A stretch of 64,000 nucleotides of DNA from Citrobacter werkmanii NBRC 105721 (GCA_000759755.1 BBMW01000018.1:1-64000); one strand, 5' to 3'. Counted from the first letter of the stretch, positions 49,619 to 58,846 are shown. Numbers and translations are program-made. Notes: generated by a model not told the origin, from the letters alone.

Positions 49619-51010
49619 ATGAAGTGTCAATGGGTTTCTGCGCTGTTGGGTATGTTCCTCCCGCTGTCGGTGATGGCCGCATTAACGACCGTAACCCCCA
49701 AAGCATTGACGGGGCCGTTGACCAACCCGGGGATTGGCGTTGCCAGTTTTCATCAGGGATACGGTGAAACGCTGAGCCTGGCGGATTATCCCAATACCGG
49801 GTTCGAGTATGAGCGATTTTATTGGCGAGATCTGGAACCTGTTGAAGGGCAGTACAATTTTGCGCTGGTGGATGATGCCTTTAGATACGCTGCGGCGCAC
49901 CGTCCCGCGATGAATGTCGGGCTACGATTTATGGCGCTTGCCGACCCGGCGGATGGCACTAAAATTCCCGACTGGCTGATTAAAAAAGGCGTAAAAGGAA
50001 CCTGGACGTCTGATAATAAGACGTTTGTACCGGATTTAGATGACCCACTGTTTATCGAATACAGCCAGCGTCTGCTCAACACATTGGGTCAGCGCTACGA
50101 TGGTAATGAGAATCTCGCTTTTGTTGATATCGGCATGGTGGGTTCGTGGGGCGAGTGGCATAACAGCAACTTCCCCGATCTGAAGCCACTCCTGGAGCGA
50201 TACACCACCGGACAGTTGGATCGCTACGTTGCGATGCACTTTTCTGCCTTTCCCAAAACGCCCAAAATTATGCTGATAAGCGGTGGGCAAAGCCTGGCAA
50301 ATGCGGTGGCGCGTGGGGCCGGGTGGCGAGCGGACTGTTGGGGTGACCTGCGCGTGTTTTCAGACGCCTGGAATCATATGCAAGATGATTACCCGCAGCG
50401 ATTACTGGCAGCGCAGCAAAGTTATGCAGGGTTTAACGATGCCTGGAAACGCGCGCCAGTGAGTCTGGAAATCTGTTCGTATATGCAGGACTGGAAGAAT
50501 TCTTTTCATTATACGCGCGCCGAAGTGCAGGGGATTTTTGACTGGGCGTTCAAACAGCATGCCAGTACTATCAACCTGAAATCGAGAGCGATACCCAGCG
50601 ATTATCGACCGATTGTCGATGATGCGCTGACCAAACTGGGCTATCGATTTCGCTTAGCATCTCTGAGCCATGAGGCCGTGTGGAGCGGTGGACAAACGCT
50701 GACGTTGAACAGTACCTGGTATAACGATGGAGTGGCACCGATCTACCTGCCCTATACGCTGGCATTTCGTGTGGTGGATAATGCTAATAAAGTGGTGGCG
50801 CAGGGTAATGCGGCGGATGATATACGACGTTGGCTCCCGGGAATTCATCAGGTCAGTTATGCGCTGCCTATGCCAGGTCGACTGGCGAAAGGGCAATATG
50901 CGATTGAGGTTGCGATGCTGGATAAATCCGGTGCGGCGAGAATTAACTTTGCCAATGAAGGGAAGCAGAGCAGCGGCTGGTATCGTGTATCAACCATAAC
51001 GTCACGCTAG
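49619..51010 (+). CDS. Secreted DUF4832-type glycosidase-like protein
   Basis: The 463-residue protein has a signal peptide (cleaved near VMA, residue 20) and then a TIM-barrel-like domain. The segment DIGMVGSWGEWHNSNFPD carries the Gly-Trp-Gly-Glu-Trp motif whose Glu is a likely catalytic acid, and ICSYMQDW may hold the second carboxylate partner region. The last ~110 residues (after HEAVWSGGQTLTLNSTWYND) look like a beta-sandwich. It fits DUF4874/DUF4832 proteins of exopolysaccharide clusters, probably a periplasmic hydrolase that trims or edits the polymer. Catalysis is inferred. Confidence 0.75.
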   Translation: MKCQWVSALLGMFLPLSVMAALTTVTPKALTGPLTNPGIGVASFHQGYGETLSLADYPNTGFEYERFYWRDLEPVEGQYNFALVDDAFRYAAAHRPAMNVGLRFMALADPADGTKIPDWLIKKGVKGTWTSDNKTFVPDLDDPLFIEYSQRLLNTLGQRYDGNENLAFVDIGMVGSWGEWHNSNFPDLKPLLERYTTGQLDRYVAMHFSAFPKTPKIMLISGGQSLANAVARGAGWRADCWGDLRVFSDAWNHMQDDYPQRLLAAQQSYAGFNDAWKRAPVSLEICSYMQDWKNSFHYTRAEVQGIFDWAFKQHASTINLKSRAIPSDYRPIVDDALTKLGYRFRLASLSHEAVWSGGQTLTLNSTWYNDGVAPIYLPYTLAFRVVDNANKVVAQGNAADDIRRWLPGIHQVSYALPMPGRLAKGQYAIEVAMLDKSGAARINFANEGKQSSGWYRVSTITSR

Positions 51011-51018
51011 CCCGGTAA

Positions 51019-51049
51019 AGCAACGAGCCTGGTGACCAGGCTCGTTGCT
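51019..51049. terminator. Hairpin between the exopolysaccharide operon and galE
   Basis: AGCAACGAGCCTGGT pairs perfectly with ACCAGGCTCGTTGCT around one base. It lies 8 bp after the operon stop and 8 bp before the galE stop, so it probably terminates both. No U-run is visible. Confidence 0.75.
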
Positions 51050-51056
51050 GAGAACA

Positions 51057-52073
51057 TCACAGGTTATAACCATTCGGGTTATTTTTTTGCCAGTTCCACG
51101 TGTCGCGCATCATGTCATCAAGGCTATAGATAGCCTGCCAGCCTAACTCTTTTCGCGCCAGAGAAGGGTCTGACCAACACTCGGCAATGTCCCCAGGCCT
51201 TCTGGCGACAAACTGATAATTAATTTTTGTTTGCGCTGCTTTTTCAAACGCCTCAATAAGGTTAAGCACGGAATACCCGACTCCGGTACCGAGATTAATC
51301 ACTTTGTATGCAGCGCCTTTGTTCTGGCAATCCAACGCGGCTAAGTGGCCGGTCGCCAGGTCCATAACGTGTATGTAATCACGAACGCCGGTACCGTCGG
51401 AGGTTGGATAGTCATTGCCGTATACCGACACGGTTTCAAGTTTACCAATTGCGACCTGGGAGATATACGGGACCAGATTATTAGGAACACCGTTAGGATC
51501 TTCGCCAATTCGACCCGATGGATGGGCACCGGCCGGGTTAAAATAGCGCAGGCAGGTGATGCGAAAATCGGGCTGTGCGCGTGAAAAATCGGCCAGAATC
51601 TGTTCGACCATTAATTTAGACGTGCCGTACGGATTGGTCGTACCGCCCGTGCGTGATTGCTCGCTTAGCGGCACGCTTTCCGGATTACCGTATACTGTGG
51701 CCGATGAGCTAAAAATAAAACGATTAACGCCTGCGGCCTGCATCTCATCCAGTAATACTAGCGTACCAGTGACGTTGTTTTCATAGTAGGCGAGGGGTTC
51801 TTTTATCGACTCTGAAACCGATTTTAGTCCCGCAAAATGAATGACGTCAGTGATATTATGGCGGGTGAAAATGTTCTTTAAGGCCTGCCGATTCCGAACG
51901 TCGGCGATATAGACAGTCGGTTCCCTGCCGGCAAGTTCCGCGACTCTGTCCAGCGAGACTCGAGAAGAGTTCGACAGATTATCAACGACAACGACATCAT
52001 CGCCTCTTTCCAGTAGTGTTAAAACAGTATGTGAACCAATATAACCTGCGCCACCAGTGACAAAAATTGCCAT
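51057..52073 (-). CDS. galE: UDP-glucose 4-epimerase GalE
   Basis: GalE interconverts UDP-glucose and UDP-galactose. The 338-residue protein has the NAD motif GGAGYIGSHT, the catalytic YGTSK (Tyr and Lys) and Ser in FSSSATVYGNPE. Its place beside the exopolysaccharide operon, and convergent to it, suggests a dedicated supply of UDP-galactose for the polymer rather than the gal-operon copy. The upstream AT-rich gene is on the same strand. Confidence 0.95.
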   Translation of the reverse strand: MAIFVTGGAGYIGSHTVLTLLERGDDVVVVDNLSNSSRVSLDRVAELAGREPTVYIADVRNRQALKNIFTRHNITDVIHFAGLKSVSESIKEPLAYYENNVTGTLVLLDEMQAAGVNRFIFSSSATVYGNPESVPLSEQSRTGGTTNPYGTSKLMVEQILADFSRAQPDFRITCLRYFNPAGAHPSGRIGEDPNGVPNNLVPYISQVAIGKLETVSVYGNDYPTSDGTGVRDYIHVMDLATGHLAALDCQNKGAAYKVINLGTGVGYSVLNLIEAFEKAAQTKINYQFVARRPGDIAECWSDPSLARKELGWQAIYSLDDMMRDTWNWQKNNPNGYNL

Positions 52074-52136
52074 ACAGACTCCAGATTTATGCTATCAAAA
52101 CGGGCATTGATTCACGCCACTACCATAGAAAACTTG

Positions 52137-53075
52137 CTATTGGTGAAGTCTGGTAAGGTTGTAGTTACGATATCTCACCATACATTTGTAAGATATTTTT
52201 TTAAGTATAGATAAAAAACTGAACTTGTTTATTTTAGTGTCATAAACAATATAATTATTTGAGAAGTTTAGTGTATGGACACCATCACTGTGGTTGATCG
52301 AGGAATTGATTTTCTCGATCAGGCTTTCATCAAATACAGTATTGCTTAGCGTGACTAATTCTTTGATGTAGATGGATTTTCCGTAGGTTTCAGGTGTGCA
52401 TTCTTGGGTGAGGAAGTACATTTTGTTATCGACAAGGTAGGGCGCACCCGCTCCCCGATGGTGATGGTTGCTCACCTTCAATGAGGGGGCAATCCGCTGC
52501 CACTGCCCATAGATATTCTCAGCAGAGTGAATAATAATTTCATTATCCATTGTGGTGGATAAAAGATAACAGGTTTCATTAATTGTGAGAAACACATTAT
52601 CTGTTACTTCAGTATCCGATATTAAGACTTTGATTTTCTTCCAGCGTACCGGAAACTCTACCGACTGAAACAGTATGACTTCTTTTCTTTCTGAAGACTC
52701 GGGGATCATGAATAGCTGATCGTTGATATGAATCAGGAAAGGGAATGACAAATGACACTTTAAGTCGTCAAAGCCCTCAAGTTTAACATCATCGATTTCA
52801 GTCAGTTCACGATCCAGAATACGGCATCTTAGCGTACCTTTCGAGTTTCGAAAGCTAAAAGCTTCATAAAAAACATACAGTTTATCGGCCTTTTCAATAA
52901 TAAAAGGGTCGGCCTGAAACGTATATTTCTTTTTTAACTGCTGGGCAGCAGTTTTACTCAGTATTTCCAGAGTATTATCGGGGAATAAGTGTGAGCCATG
53001 ATCTTTCAGAATCATGATGTCCCATGACTCATGATAGAATAACATTTTTATCATTCGTTTTATTTTCGCTAGCAT
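52137..53075 (-). CDS. Predicted beta-propeller protein (GINT1-N/GH43-like)
   Basis: The 312-residue protein is clearly more AT-rich than its neighbours. It lacks a signal peptide. Repeating strand motifs (ADPFIIEKADKLYVFYEA; LSFPFLIHINDQLFMIPES; GAGAPYLVDNKMYFLTQ) are the blade pattern of five-bladed propellers related to the N-terminal domain of GINT1 and to GH43. Such proteins occur near surface-polysaccharide genes. Whether it is a transferase, binding or modifying protein is not known. The start has AAGGAG nine bases upstream. Confidence 0.6.
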   Translation of the reverse strand: MLAKIKRMIKMLFYHESWDIMILKDHGSHLFPDNTLEILSKTAAQQLKKKYTFQADPFIIEKADKLYVFYEAFSFRNSKGTLRCRILDRELTEIDDVKLEGFDDLKCHLSFPFLIHINDQLFMIPESSERKEVILFQSVEFPVRWKKIKVLISDTEVTDNVFLTINETCYLLSTTMDNEIIIHSAENIYGQWQRIAPSLKVSNHHHRGAGAPYLVDNKMYFLTQECTPETYGKSIYIKELVTLSNTVFDESLIEKINSSINHSDGVHTLNFSNNYIVYDTKINKFSFLSILKKISYKCMVRYRNYNLTRLHQ

Positions 53076-53294
53076 TTGCGCATACTCCTTGTTATCGCCT
53101 GCAACTTGAAAAAATGCCTATAGGGACAGCCGTTTTGCAGGTCACTACATGTCATTTGCCGCAATGTTGAATGAATGCGCGATGACTGATGTAGAAATAT
53201 CTACGCCTATCTTAAAAACTAGTTGCAGATGTTTTTTTGTCGGTAGCACAAAAGTAGGAAAAATGTCCAGAGCATCCTTGCTCCAGTGGAGGGG

Positions 53295-53930
53295 TTACTC
53301 GAAATGCACCTGCGGGTTGTCAGCAAGGGAAACGTAGGTTTTGCTGTTTTTATCCAGGGTACGAATTTCACCACTTTCGATGTCATACACCCAGCCATGC
53401 AGACGCAGCGCATTATTTCGCAGTCCAACAGCTACTGAAGGATGCGTTTTAATATTGTTCAACTGCGCAATAACGTTCTCTTCCACCATGGCGTTAACTT
53501 TATCGATGGGGTTATCCCAGGTTTTTTTCTCAACCACGGCTTTAGCGGCATCGGCATAGTGCAGCCAGTGAGCCACTGCGGGCATCGGATCCAGAGGCTG
53601 GCTATCAGCAATGGCTTTCATCGCGCCACAGTTGGAATGACCACAGATGACGATATCCGTCACGCCAAGTGCAACTACCGCATATTCGATAGTGGCGGAG
53701 ACACCACCAGGTTCGGGACCGAAAGACGGTACGATATTGCCGGCGTTGCGAATAACGAAAAGCTGTCCCGGCTCTTGCTGGGTCACCAGTTCCGGCACCA
53801 GACGGCTATCGGAACAGGAAATGAAAAGCGCTTTTGGATTCTGGCTGGATGCCAGGCTGCGAAAGAGTTCCTTACGTTGAGGGAAAATCTCTTTTTGGAA
53901 GTTGAGGAAGCCCTCAATGATATGTTGCAT
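53295..53930 (-). CDS. Beta-class carbonic anhydrase (CynT-like)
   Basis: This 211-residue enzyme hydrates CO2 to bicarbonate. Zinc ligands Cys39 (with the Asp41-Arg43 dyad, SCSDSR), His98 and Cys101 (CGHSNCG) are all present. It is closer to CynT than to Can, though no cynS or cynR is nearby. It stands alone between the propeller gene and a MalY-type gene. The last residues (NPQVHFE) are shorter than E. coli CynT. Confidence 0.93.
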   Translation of the reverse strand: MQHIIEGFLNFQKEIFPQRKELFRSLASSQNPKALFISCSDSRLVPELVTQQEPGQLFVIRNAGNIVPSFGPEPGGVSATIEYAVVALGVTDIVICGHSNCGAMKAIADSQPLDPMPAVAHWLHYADAAKAVVEKKTWDNPIDKVNAMVEENVIAQLNNIKTHPSVAVGLRNNALRLHGWVYDIESGEIRTLDKNSKTYVSLADNPQVHFE

Positions 53931-54084
53931 AGCAGTGTCTCTTTTTTCTGTTTGAACAGGTTATGATGAAGATCACACTTTCCAGTTTAACACCAGCCGA
54001 CAGAAGGGAAAGACTTTATAGCAGTTTTGCAACATTTCTGGCTAATTTTGCCCCACCATGGCAGGGCAAGTATCGTGATGTACG

Positions 54085-55257
54085 CTACGCGTTTTGCCGT
54101 TTCTGGTAGGCCGCTTTTAGGCGGCTCATGGCTTCTACCAGGACAGAACGCGGACAGCCCACGTTGAGTCTCATGTGACCCTCTCCGCCAGGACCATATT
54201 GTGCGCCTGGCGACAGACCAAGCTTCGCTTCATGCACAAAAAAATCGCTTAGTTGTGCATCGTTGAGACCCATTTTTTCCGCATTCAGAAACAGAAGATA
54301 AGATGCGCCGCCATATACGACAGATATCAAGGGACAGTGCTTTTCAATGTCGCGTTTAACAAACGCGACATTGTCAGCCAGATAGGCCAGTAGTTTCTGG
54401 TGCCAATCGCCACAATGAGTAAACGCGCTGTAAATGGCCGCTTGCTGTAATGAATGCGTCTCGGCAAGGTAGCAGTTATCAAGAAAGTGATAGAACTGAT
54501 GGCGTAACTCATCGTTTTTAATAATGGCTATTCCGCCCTGGAGTGCTGCCGTATTGAAGGTTTTACTGATTGAGGTCAGTACAATTGACTTGCAGCCTGA
54601 CGTTTCATTGAGCGTAAAAAATGGCAAATGGCGCTTACCTGGCAGGGTTAAATCGCTATGCACTTCATCAGACAGAATGATGACGCCAGCCTGCTGGCAA
54701 TAATGGCTAACTTGTTCCAGCGTTTCCCGCGACCACACCATTCCCCCCGGATTATGCGGTGACGGGAAAAGAAACATTTTGCACTGCTTGAGCTTCTCGC
54801 TGAAATCATGCCAGTCAAATTCATAATACCCGTCTTTTTCAATAAGGCGCGTTTGGATTAAATTCCTGCCGCTGGTTTTCACCAGGTTAGGGTAGGGATC
54901 ATATATTGGCGTACAGGTCAATATATTATCGCCCGGTCGGGTAAGCGCCATTAAAGAAAGTACGATGGTTTTTATAACCCCAGGAATAAAATGCAACCAG
55001 TGCGGCCTGACGTCGGCATCATACTGTTGTGCATACCAATGGATCACGGATTCTTTCCATTGCGGATAATCCAGGTTATATCCTTGTACAGGCTGCGCGA
55101 CTACTGAACGCAGCGTGTTCATTACAGGTTCCGGCGTCACAAAATCCATATCTGCAATCCATAATGGCAATACATCGGTGGTGCCGTACATTTGTTGTAA
55201 TTGACCGTATTTGCGGCAATTAGCATCCCTTATGACAATTTCATCAAACAAAGACAT
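54085..55257 (-). CDS. MalY/PatB-type PLP aminotransferase/C-S lyase
   Basis: The 390-residue fold-type I enzyme has the PLP Lys232 in TSISKTFN, Asp197 in LSDEVHSDL, and PHNPGG with the conserved Asn. It resembles the MalY/PatB group, which cleaves cystathionine and other C-S substrates, rather than catalysing ordinary transamination. No maltose genes are close. It is followed by an NhaC-type antiporter 107 bp upstream on the same strand; the pair may serve one substrate. Confidence 0.85.
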   Translation of the reverse strand: MSLFDEIVIRDANCRKYGQLQQMYGTTDVLPLWIADMDFVTPEPVMNTLRSVVAQPVQGYNLDYPQWKESVIHWYAQQYDADVRPHWLHFIPGVIKTIVLSLMALTRPGDNILTCTPIYDPYPNLVKTSGRNLIQTRLIEKDGYYEFDWHDFSEKLKQCKMFLFPSPHNPGGMVWSRETLEQVSHYCQQAGVIILSDEVHSDLTLPGKRHLPFFTLNETSGCKSIVLTSISKTFNTAALQGGIAIIKNDELRHQFYHFLDNCYLAETHSLQQAAIYSAFTHCGDWHQKLLAYLADNVAFVKRDIEKHCPLISVVYGGASYLLFLNAEKMGLNDAQLSDFFVHEAKLGLSPGAQYGPGGEGHMRLNVGCPRSVLVEAMSRLKAAYQKRQNA

Positions 55258-55364
55258 TGCTGACTCCTGGAAAGCCTCTGAAAAATAGGTTTAGCAACGC
55301 AAACAGCGAAGAATATCTATTTTATTGATATATTAAATTTACCCTGGTGATAGCTGTTATTAGC

Positions 55365-56825
55365 CTATGATTTTTGCTCAACCATATTTTCAGCAGCTTC
55401 ATTTGGCTCATATTTCGCAATGCCAATACCCGTTGCCGCCCACAGCAAGGCAAAGATGACGCCGCTATAACACAGAATTGCCCATGGTAAATAATCAAGC
55501 GTTGCCACGCCCAGCATCGTGGCGCAATAAACGCCTGAAGCAGACCAGGGAATAATCGGCTCAACCACGGTTCCGGCATCTTCGGTGGTTCGCGAAAGAT
55601 TTTTTGCTGCCAACCCCCGTTTTTTATACTCATCTTTAAAGGCGTCGCCACACAGCAGCAGTGGCAGAGTCCCGTTTGCCGTACAGGCACAGATGGTGAA
55701 GGTCGTAACAATCGTGGTGGCCACCAGGCGGAATGTGGATTGAACCCCTTTGGTCAGCGCGTTAATTACGGTGTGTAAAGAGCCTGTCGCGCTCATTGCA
55801 CCGGCAAAACTGAAGGCGCTGAAGACGGTGACAAAACTGCTGAACATAGATATTGCGCCACCTCTTTCCAGCAAGCGGGAGACATCGGAGGACAGTGCGG
55901 GCAGGTTATCCCCGGTAAGCATCGCGAGTTTAAAACCGCTGACTACGGATTCGCCAACGGACGAAGCGGTGAATTGCTGGAAGACTAATGCCAGAATCAT
56001 CGACACTATCGTAGACAAAAAGAGCATCGGAATTGGTGGTCTTTTTGACAGTGAGCCATATAAAACGATGATCGGCGGTAACAACAACAGAATGTTAAAA
56101 TCATAAATCTGGCCGATAGAGTTCATTAAGCTGGTGATATTTTCAGGAGCACTGGATGAGGCATCAATACCCATACCCATATAGCTATAAATAATGCAGC
56201 AAATTATAAACCCCGGGCCGGTGGTCCACAGCAGATGACCGATATGCGAGTACAGATTTACACCGGCAGCCAGCGCCGCCATGTTGGTTGAATCAGAAAC
56301 CGGTGAGAGCTTATCACCAAACCAGCAGCCTGAGACAATGGCGCCTGCGGCAATAGGCAGCGAAACATTAAGACCAATTGCCACGCCAATCATGGCTATC
56401 CCCACGGTCCCGATAGAGCCCCAGGAAGTACCGGTACAAACTGAGATCAGCGCACCCAGCATAAATGCTGAAATATAGAAATACTGCGGGTTAATCCATT
56501 TTAAACCATAATAAATCATCATCGGGATAGTGCCTGACACCATCCATGCGCCAATTAAGAAACCGATACTGGCGACAATTAATATGACTGGCAGCGCTTC
56601 AGATATTTTATTGCAAATAGCTTGTAGAATATCATCCCACGTGTAGCCATGAGCGACGGCGATAAATGAGGCGGTTGCTGTGCCCATCAGGATCATGGGT
56701 TCGGCACGAATATTGAATATAAAATATCCGATGCTAATCCCGCCCAGCATGACTATCATAGGTAAAACTGACCAACAGAAAGACAATTTCTTTCTGTTGT
56801 TGGAGGTGCAGCTATTTAATTGCAT
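55365..56825 (-). CDS. NhaC-family Na+/H+ (or Na+-coupled) antiporter
   Basis: The 486-residue protein has about 11 helices and the NhaC/MleN motif GCWFGDKLSPVSDSTNMAA, with paired Asp residues that carry the cation. The start at MQLNSCTSNN follows GGGATGGA; a 12-residue upstream extension is rejected. Members exchange Na+/H+ or act on malate/lactate and other acids. It lies upstream of the MalY-type gene, which suggests shared substrate or transport role. Confidence 0.85.
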   Translation of the reverse strand: MQLNSCTSNNRKKLSFCWSVLPMIVMLGGISIGYFIFNIRAEPMILMGTATASFIAVAHGYTWDDILQAICNKISEALPVILIVASIGFLIGAWMVSGTIPMMIYYGLKWINPQYFYISAFMLGALISVCTGTSWGSIGTVGIAMIGVAIGLNVSLPIAAGAIVSGCWFGDKLSPVSDSTNMAALAAGVNLYSHIGHLLWTTGPGFIICCIIYSYMGMGIDASSSAPENITSLMNSIGQIYDFNILLLLPPIIVLYGSLSKRPPIPMLFLSTIVSMILALVFQQFTASSVGESVVSGFKLAMLTGDNLPALSSDVSRLLERGGAISMFSSFVTVFSAFSFAGAMSATGSLHTVINALTKGVQSTFRLVATTIVTTFTICACTANGTLPLLLCGDAFKDEYKKRGLAAKNLSRTTEDAGTVVEPIIPWSASGVYCATMLGVATLDYLPWAILCYSGVIFALLWAATGIGIAKYEPNEAAENMVEQKS

Positions 56826-57015
56826 AATTCCATCCCAATCATTAATGGTTGAACACGTCAAATAACTACCCGCTACAGGTTACTCAGCATTGAGCAACAT
56901 AGTTGCCAGAGCTCTGCTGAACTCTATTTTATTAACTGTGTCAGGTTATCTATTTTGACCTGCAGTTCTGGTATTTCTTTTTTGTAGTAGGATAAGAGAA
57001 TATTTGGCGAATGAA

Positions 57016-57954
57016 TTACCCCTCGGCATAAGGTGAGTGATTTCGTCGTTGTTGGCTCAGTTTGCGATACTGTTGCGGTGGCATGCCGACATATTTATGG
57101 AACGAGCTATAAAAGCGGCTACTGGAGCGAAAACCAGCAATCGTGGCGATATCCAAAATTGTTTTATCCGTATCGCTGAGTAACGCTCGCACATGGTTGA
57201 TACGCATCGCCGTAATGTACTGTTTCATCGTCAGTTGCATCACCCGGTGAAAAATACCCATCGCATAATTTGGATTGAGCTTAACGTGCTCGGCAATGGC
57301 ATCGACCGTGAGCTGTTTGTCGCAGTTAGCGGCGATAAACTCCAACATTTGGCTGACGTAAAACTGTGAATGCCGTGAAATACTGTTTTTCTGCGTCCGT
57401 GGTGTTTTATTACCCAGCACTGGCCGCCAACCTGAGAGGCTAAAACGCTTGAGCATCAAGGCGATTTCATCGATAGCTAACTGGCGAATCTGCTCGTTGT
57501 CGCTGCTAAGTTCACTTTGCCAGCGCTGTACTTCAAAAGCGCTCAGTTGCTGCGAGGCAAGCGAAGTAACCACCATCCCGTGCGTCACGTGGTTGATCAA
57601 ATCCCTGTCCAGCGGCCAGGATAAAAACAAATGCATCGGCAAATTGAAGATAGCCATTTGTTTACAATGCCCGGCATCGATGAGCTGATGGGGAGTACAG
57701 GCCCAGAACAAGGTGATAAAACCCTGTTTGCTTTTCACCACTTCGTCGTTAAAAAGGTACTCCACATCACCATCGAACGGTACATTCACCTCAACCTGAC
57801 CATGCCAGTGGCTGTAGGTCATGGCCAGCGGCGCCCGCAGTTCGACGTCCATACGCTGATACTCTGAATAGAGCGCCAACGGACTTCTCGTCTTTTTTTC
57901 ATAGCTGCGGCACATATGTGGGTCGAGTGGCAGCTGCGGGGTACTTTTTGCCAT
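57016..57954 (-). CDS. MelR-like AraC-family regulator
   Basis: The 312-residue protein is close to E. coli MelR across its length (SHWHGQVEVNVPFDGDVEYL; FWACTPHQL) and carries two C-terminal AraC helix-turn-helix motifs (about 205-300). The start at 57954 gives ten extra N-terminal residues over MelR. No melA or melB is near, so it is either a moved melR or a paralogue with another target. The neighbouring NhaC and MalY-type genes on the same strand are candidate targets. Confidence 0.8.
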   Translation of the reverse strand: MAKSTPQLPLDPHMCRSYEKKTRSPLALYSEYQRMDVELRAPLAMTYSHWHGQVEVNVPFDGDVEYLFNDEVVKSKQGFITLFWACTPHQLIDAGHCKQMAIFNLPMHLFLSWPLDRDLINHVTHGMVVTSLASQQLSAFEVQRWQSELSSDNEQIRQLAIDEIALMLKRFSLSGWRPVLGNKTPRTQKNSISRHSQFYVSQMLEFIAANCDKQLTVDAIAEHVKLNPNYAMGIFHRVMQLTMKQYITAMRINHVRALLSDTDKTILDIATIAGFRSSSRFYSSFHKYVGMPPQQYRKLSQQRRNHSPYAEG

Positions 57955-58265
57955 TATGGAGGGTTCCTGGATAGTGAATCTGACCATGGTGTAGCGTCAA
58001 AGCATGAACATAGCTTAACCGAAAAAAAGCGCCGTTTTCTCTCCATTTTCGCCAAATTATTCCCAAAAACTCAGATCCTGTGCCTCTCGCTTGCCAATCT
58101 GAGTTATCGGGAGTGGTGAGCTTTAATCACAAAAATACGTATTCGGAGGTGTTCGCTTTGCAAAATGTCATCGCTTTTTTTGCCAATAAATCGGAGTTAT
58201 AGCGATAGCCAGTCATCATGGAATACCTTACATTTTTATATGTATCCACACCTCAAGGAATCATC

Positions 58266-58766
58266 ATGTCCAGACTCCGTACTTTAGCAACGGCTTTAGT
58301 CGCCGTTGCCGCGATGACGATGTGCGCCACCCCTGTATTCGCTAACCCCGGTAACGGTAACGGCAATGGTAATAGTGGCAACCATGGTAATAGCGGAAAC
58401 AAGGGTAATAGTGGTAACAGCCAGAAAGGAAACGCTGGCCAAAAAAATAATTCACATACAGAACAGCGTAAAAATTATGGCAAGCCGGATCATGTGGATA
58501 GTGACATCAGCTATAACGTGGCCAGGCAGTATGCTGTCAGATACGGTTTGACGGGGTATAAATCACTGCCGCCAGGCATTGCCAAAAATCTGGCGCGAGG
58601 AAAACCGCTTCCTCCGGGGATCGCTAAAAAAAGTGTCCCACCCTCTATGTTGAATCAACTGCCGTATTACCCTGGCTATGAATGGCAGGTCGTTGGCGAC
58701 AATTTGGTGTTGATTGCACTGAGCACGGCGATTGTCACTGCTGTTATTAATGGTGTGTTTGATTAA
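58266..58766 (+). CDS. cigR: CigR-family secreted protein
   Basis: The 166-residue protein has a signal peptide cut after PVFA (about residue 26), then a Gly/Asn low-complexity tract (residues 27-55, NGNGNGNSGNHGNSGNKGNS pattern), a central YNVARQYAVRYGLTGYKSLPPGIAKN region with the PPGI repeat, and a hydrophobic end. This is the arrangement of CigR, an SPI-3-encoded anti-virulence factor of Salmonella, and of RcnB-like proteins. The ATG has AAGGAATC upstream. A terminator follows. Confidence 0.8.
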   Translation: MSRLRTLATALVAVAAMTMCATPVFANPGNGNGNGNSGNHGNSGNKGNSGNSQKGNAGQKNNSHTEQRKNYGKPDHVDSDISYNVARQYAVRYGLTGYKSLPPGIAKNLARGKPLPPGIAKKSVPPSMLNQLPYYPGYEWQVVGDNLVLIALSTAIVTAVINGVFD

Positions 58767-58803
58767 GTCGCCACGGAATTAATTGGCTCTGTTGTTCCTG
58801 CCG

Positions 58804-58827
58804 AAAGCCCGCGTTACGCGGGCTTTT
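58804..58827 (+). terminator. Terminator after cigR
   Basis: AAAGCCCGCG pairs with CGCGGGCTTT around a TTA loop and is followed by T-rich bases. It lies between the cigR stop and the convergent sigma-54 regulator stop and can act in both directions. Confidence 0.9.
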
Positions 58828-58846
58828 ACGTTAAGTAAGATGGGGT

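Noticed and set aside
37890-51010. Colanic acid or group 1 capsule locus
   Set aside because: No wzb phosphatase, wca genes, GDP-fucose or GDP-mannose synthesis genes are present; the OPX protein is short and the PCP kinase site is degenerate.
53081-53294. Hidden small gene between the propeller gene and the carbonic anhydrase gene
   Set aside because: Only a short plus-strand frame with a poor ribosome site and no recognisable sequence was seen; the interval is probably the propeller gene's promoter region.
58345-58440. CRISPR-like or minisatellite array in cigR
   Set aside because: The GGTAAT-type repeats are in frame and encode the Gly/Asn tract of a secreted protein; unit length is only 6-12 bp and there are no spacers.
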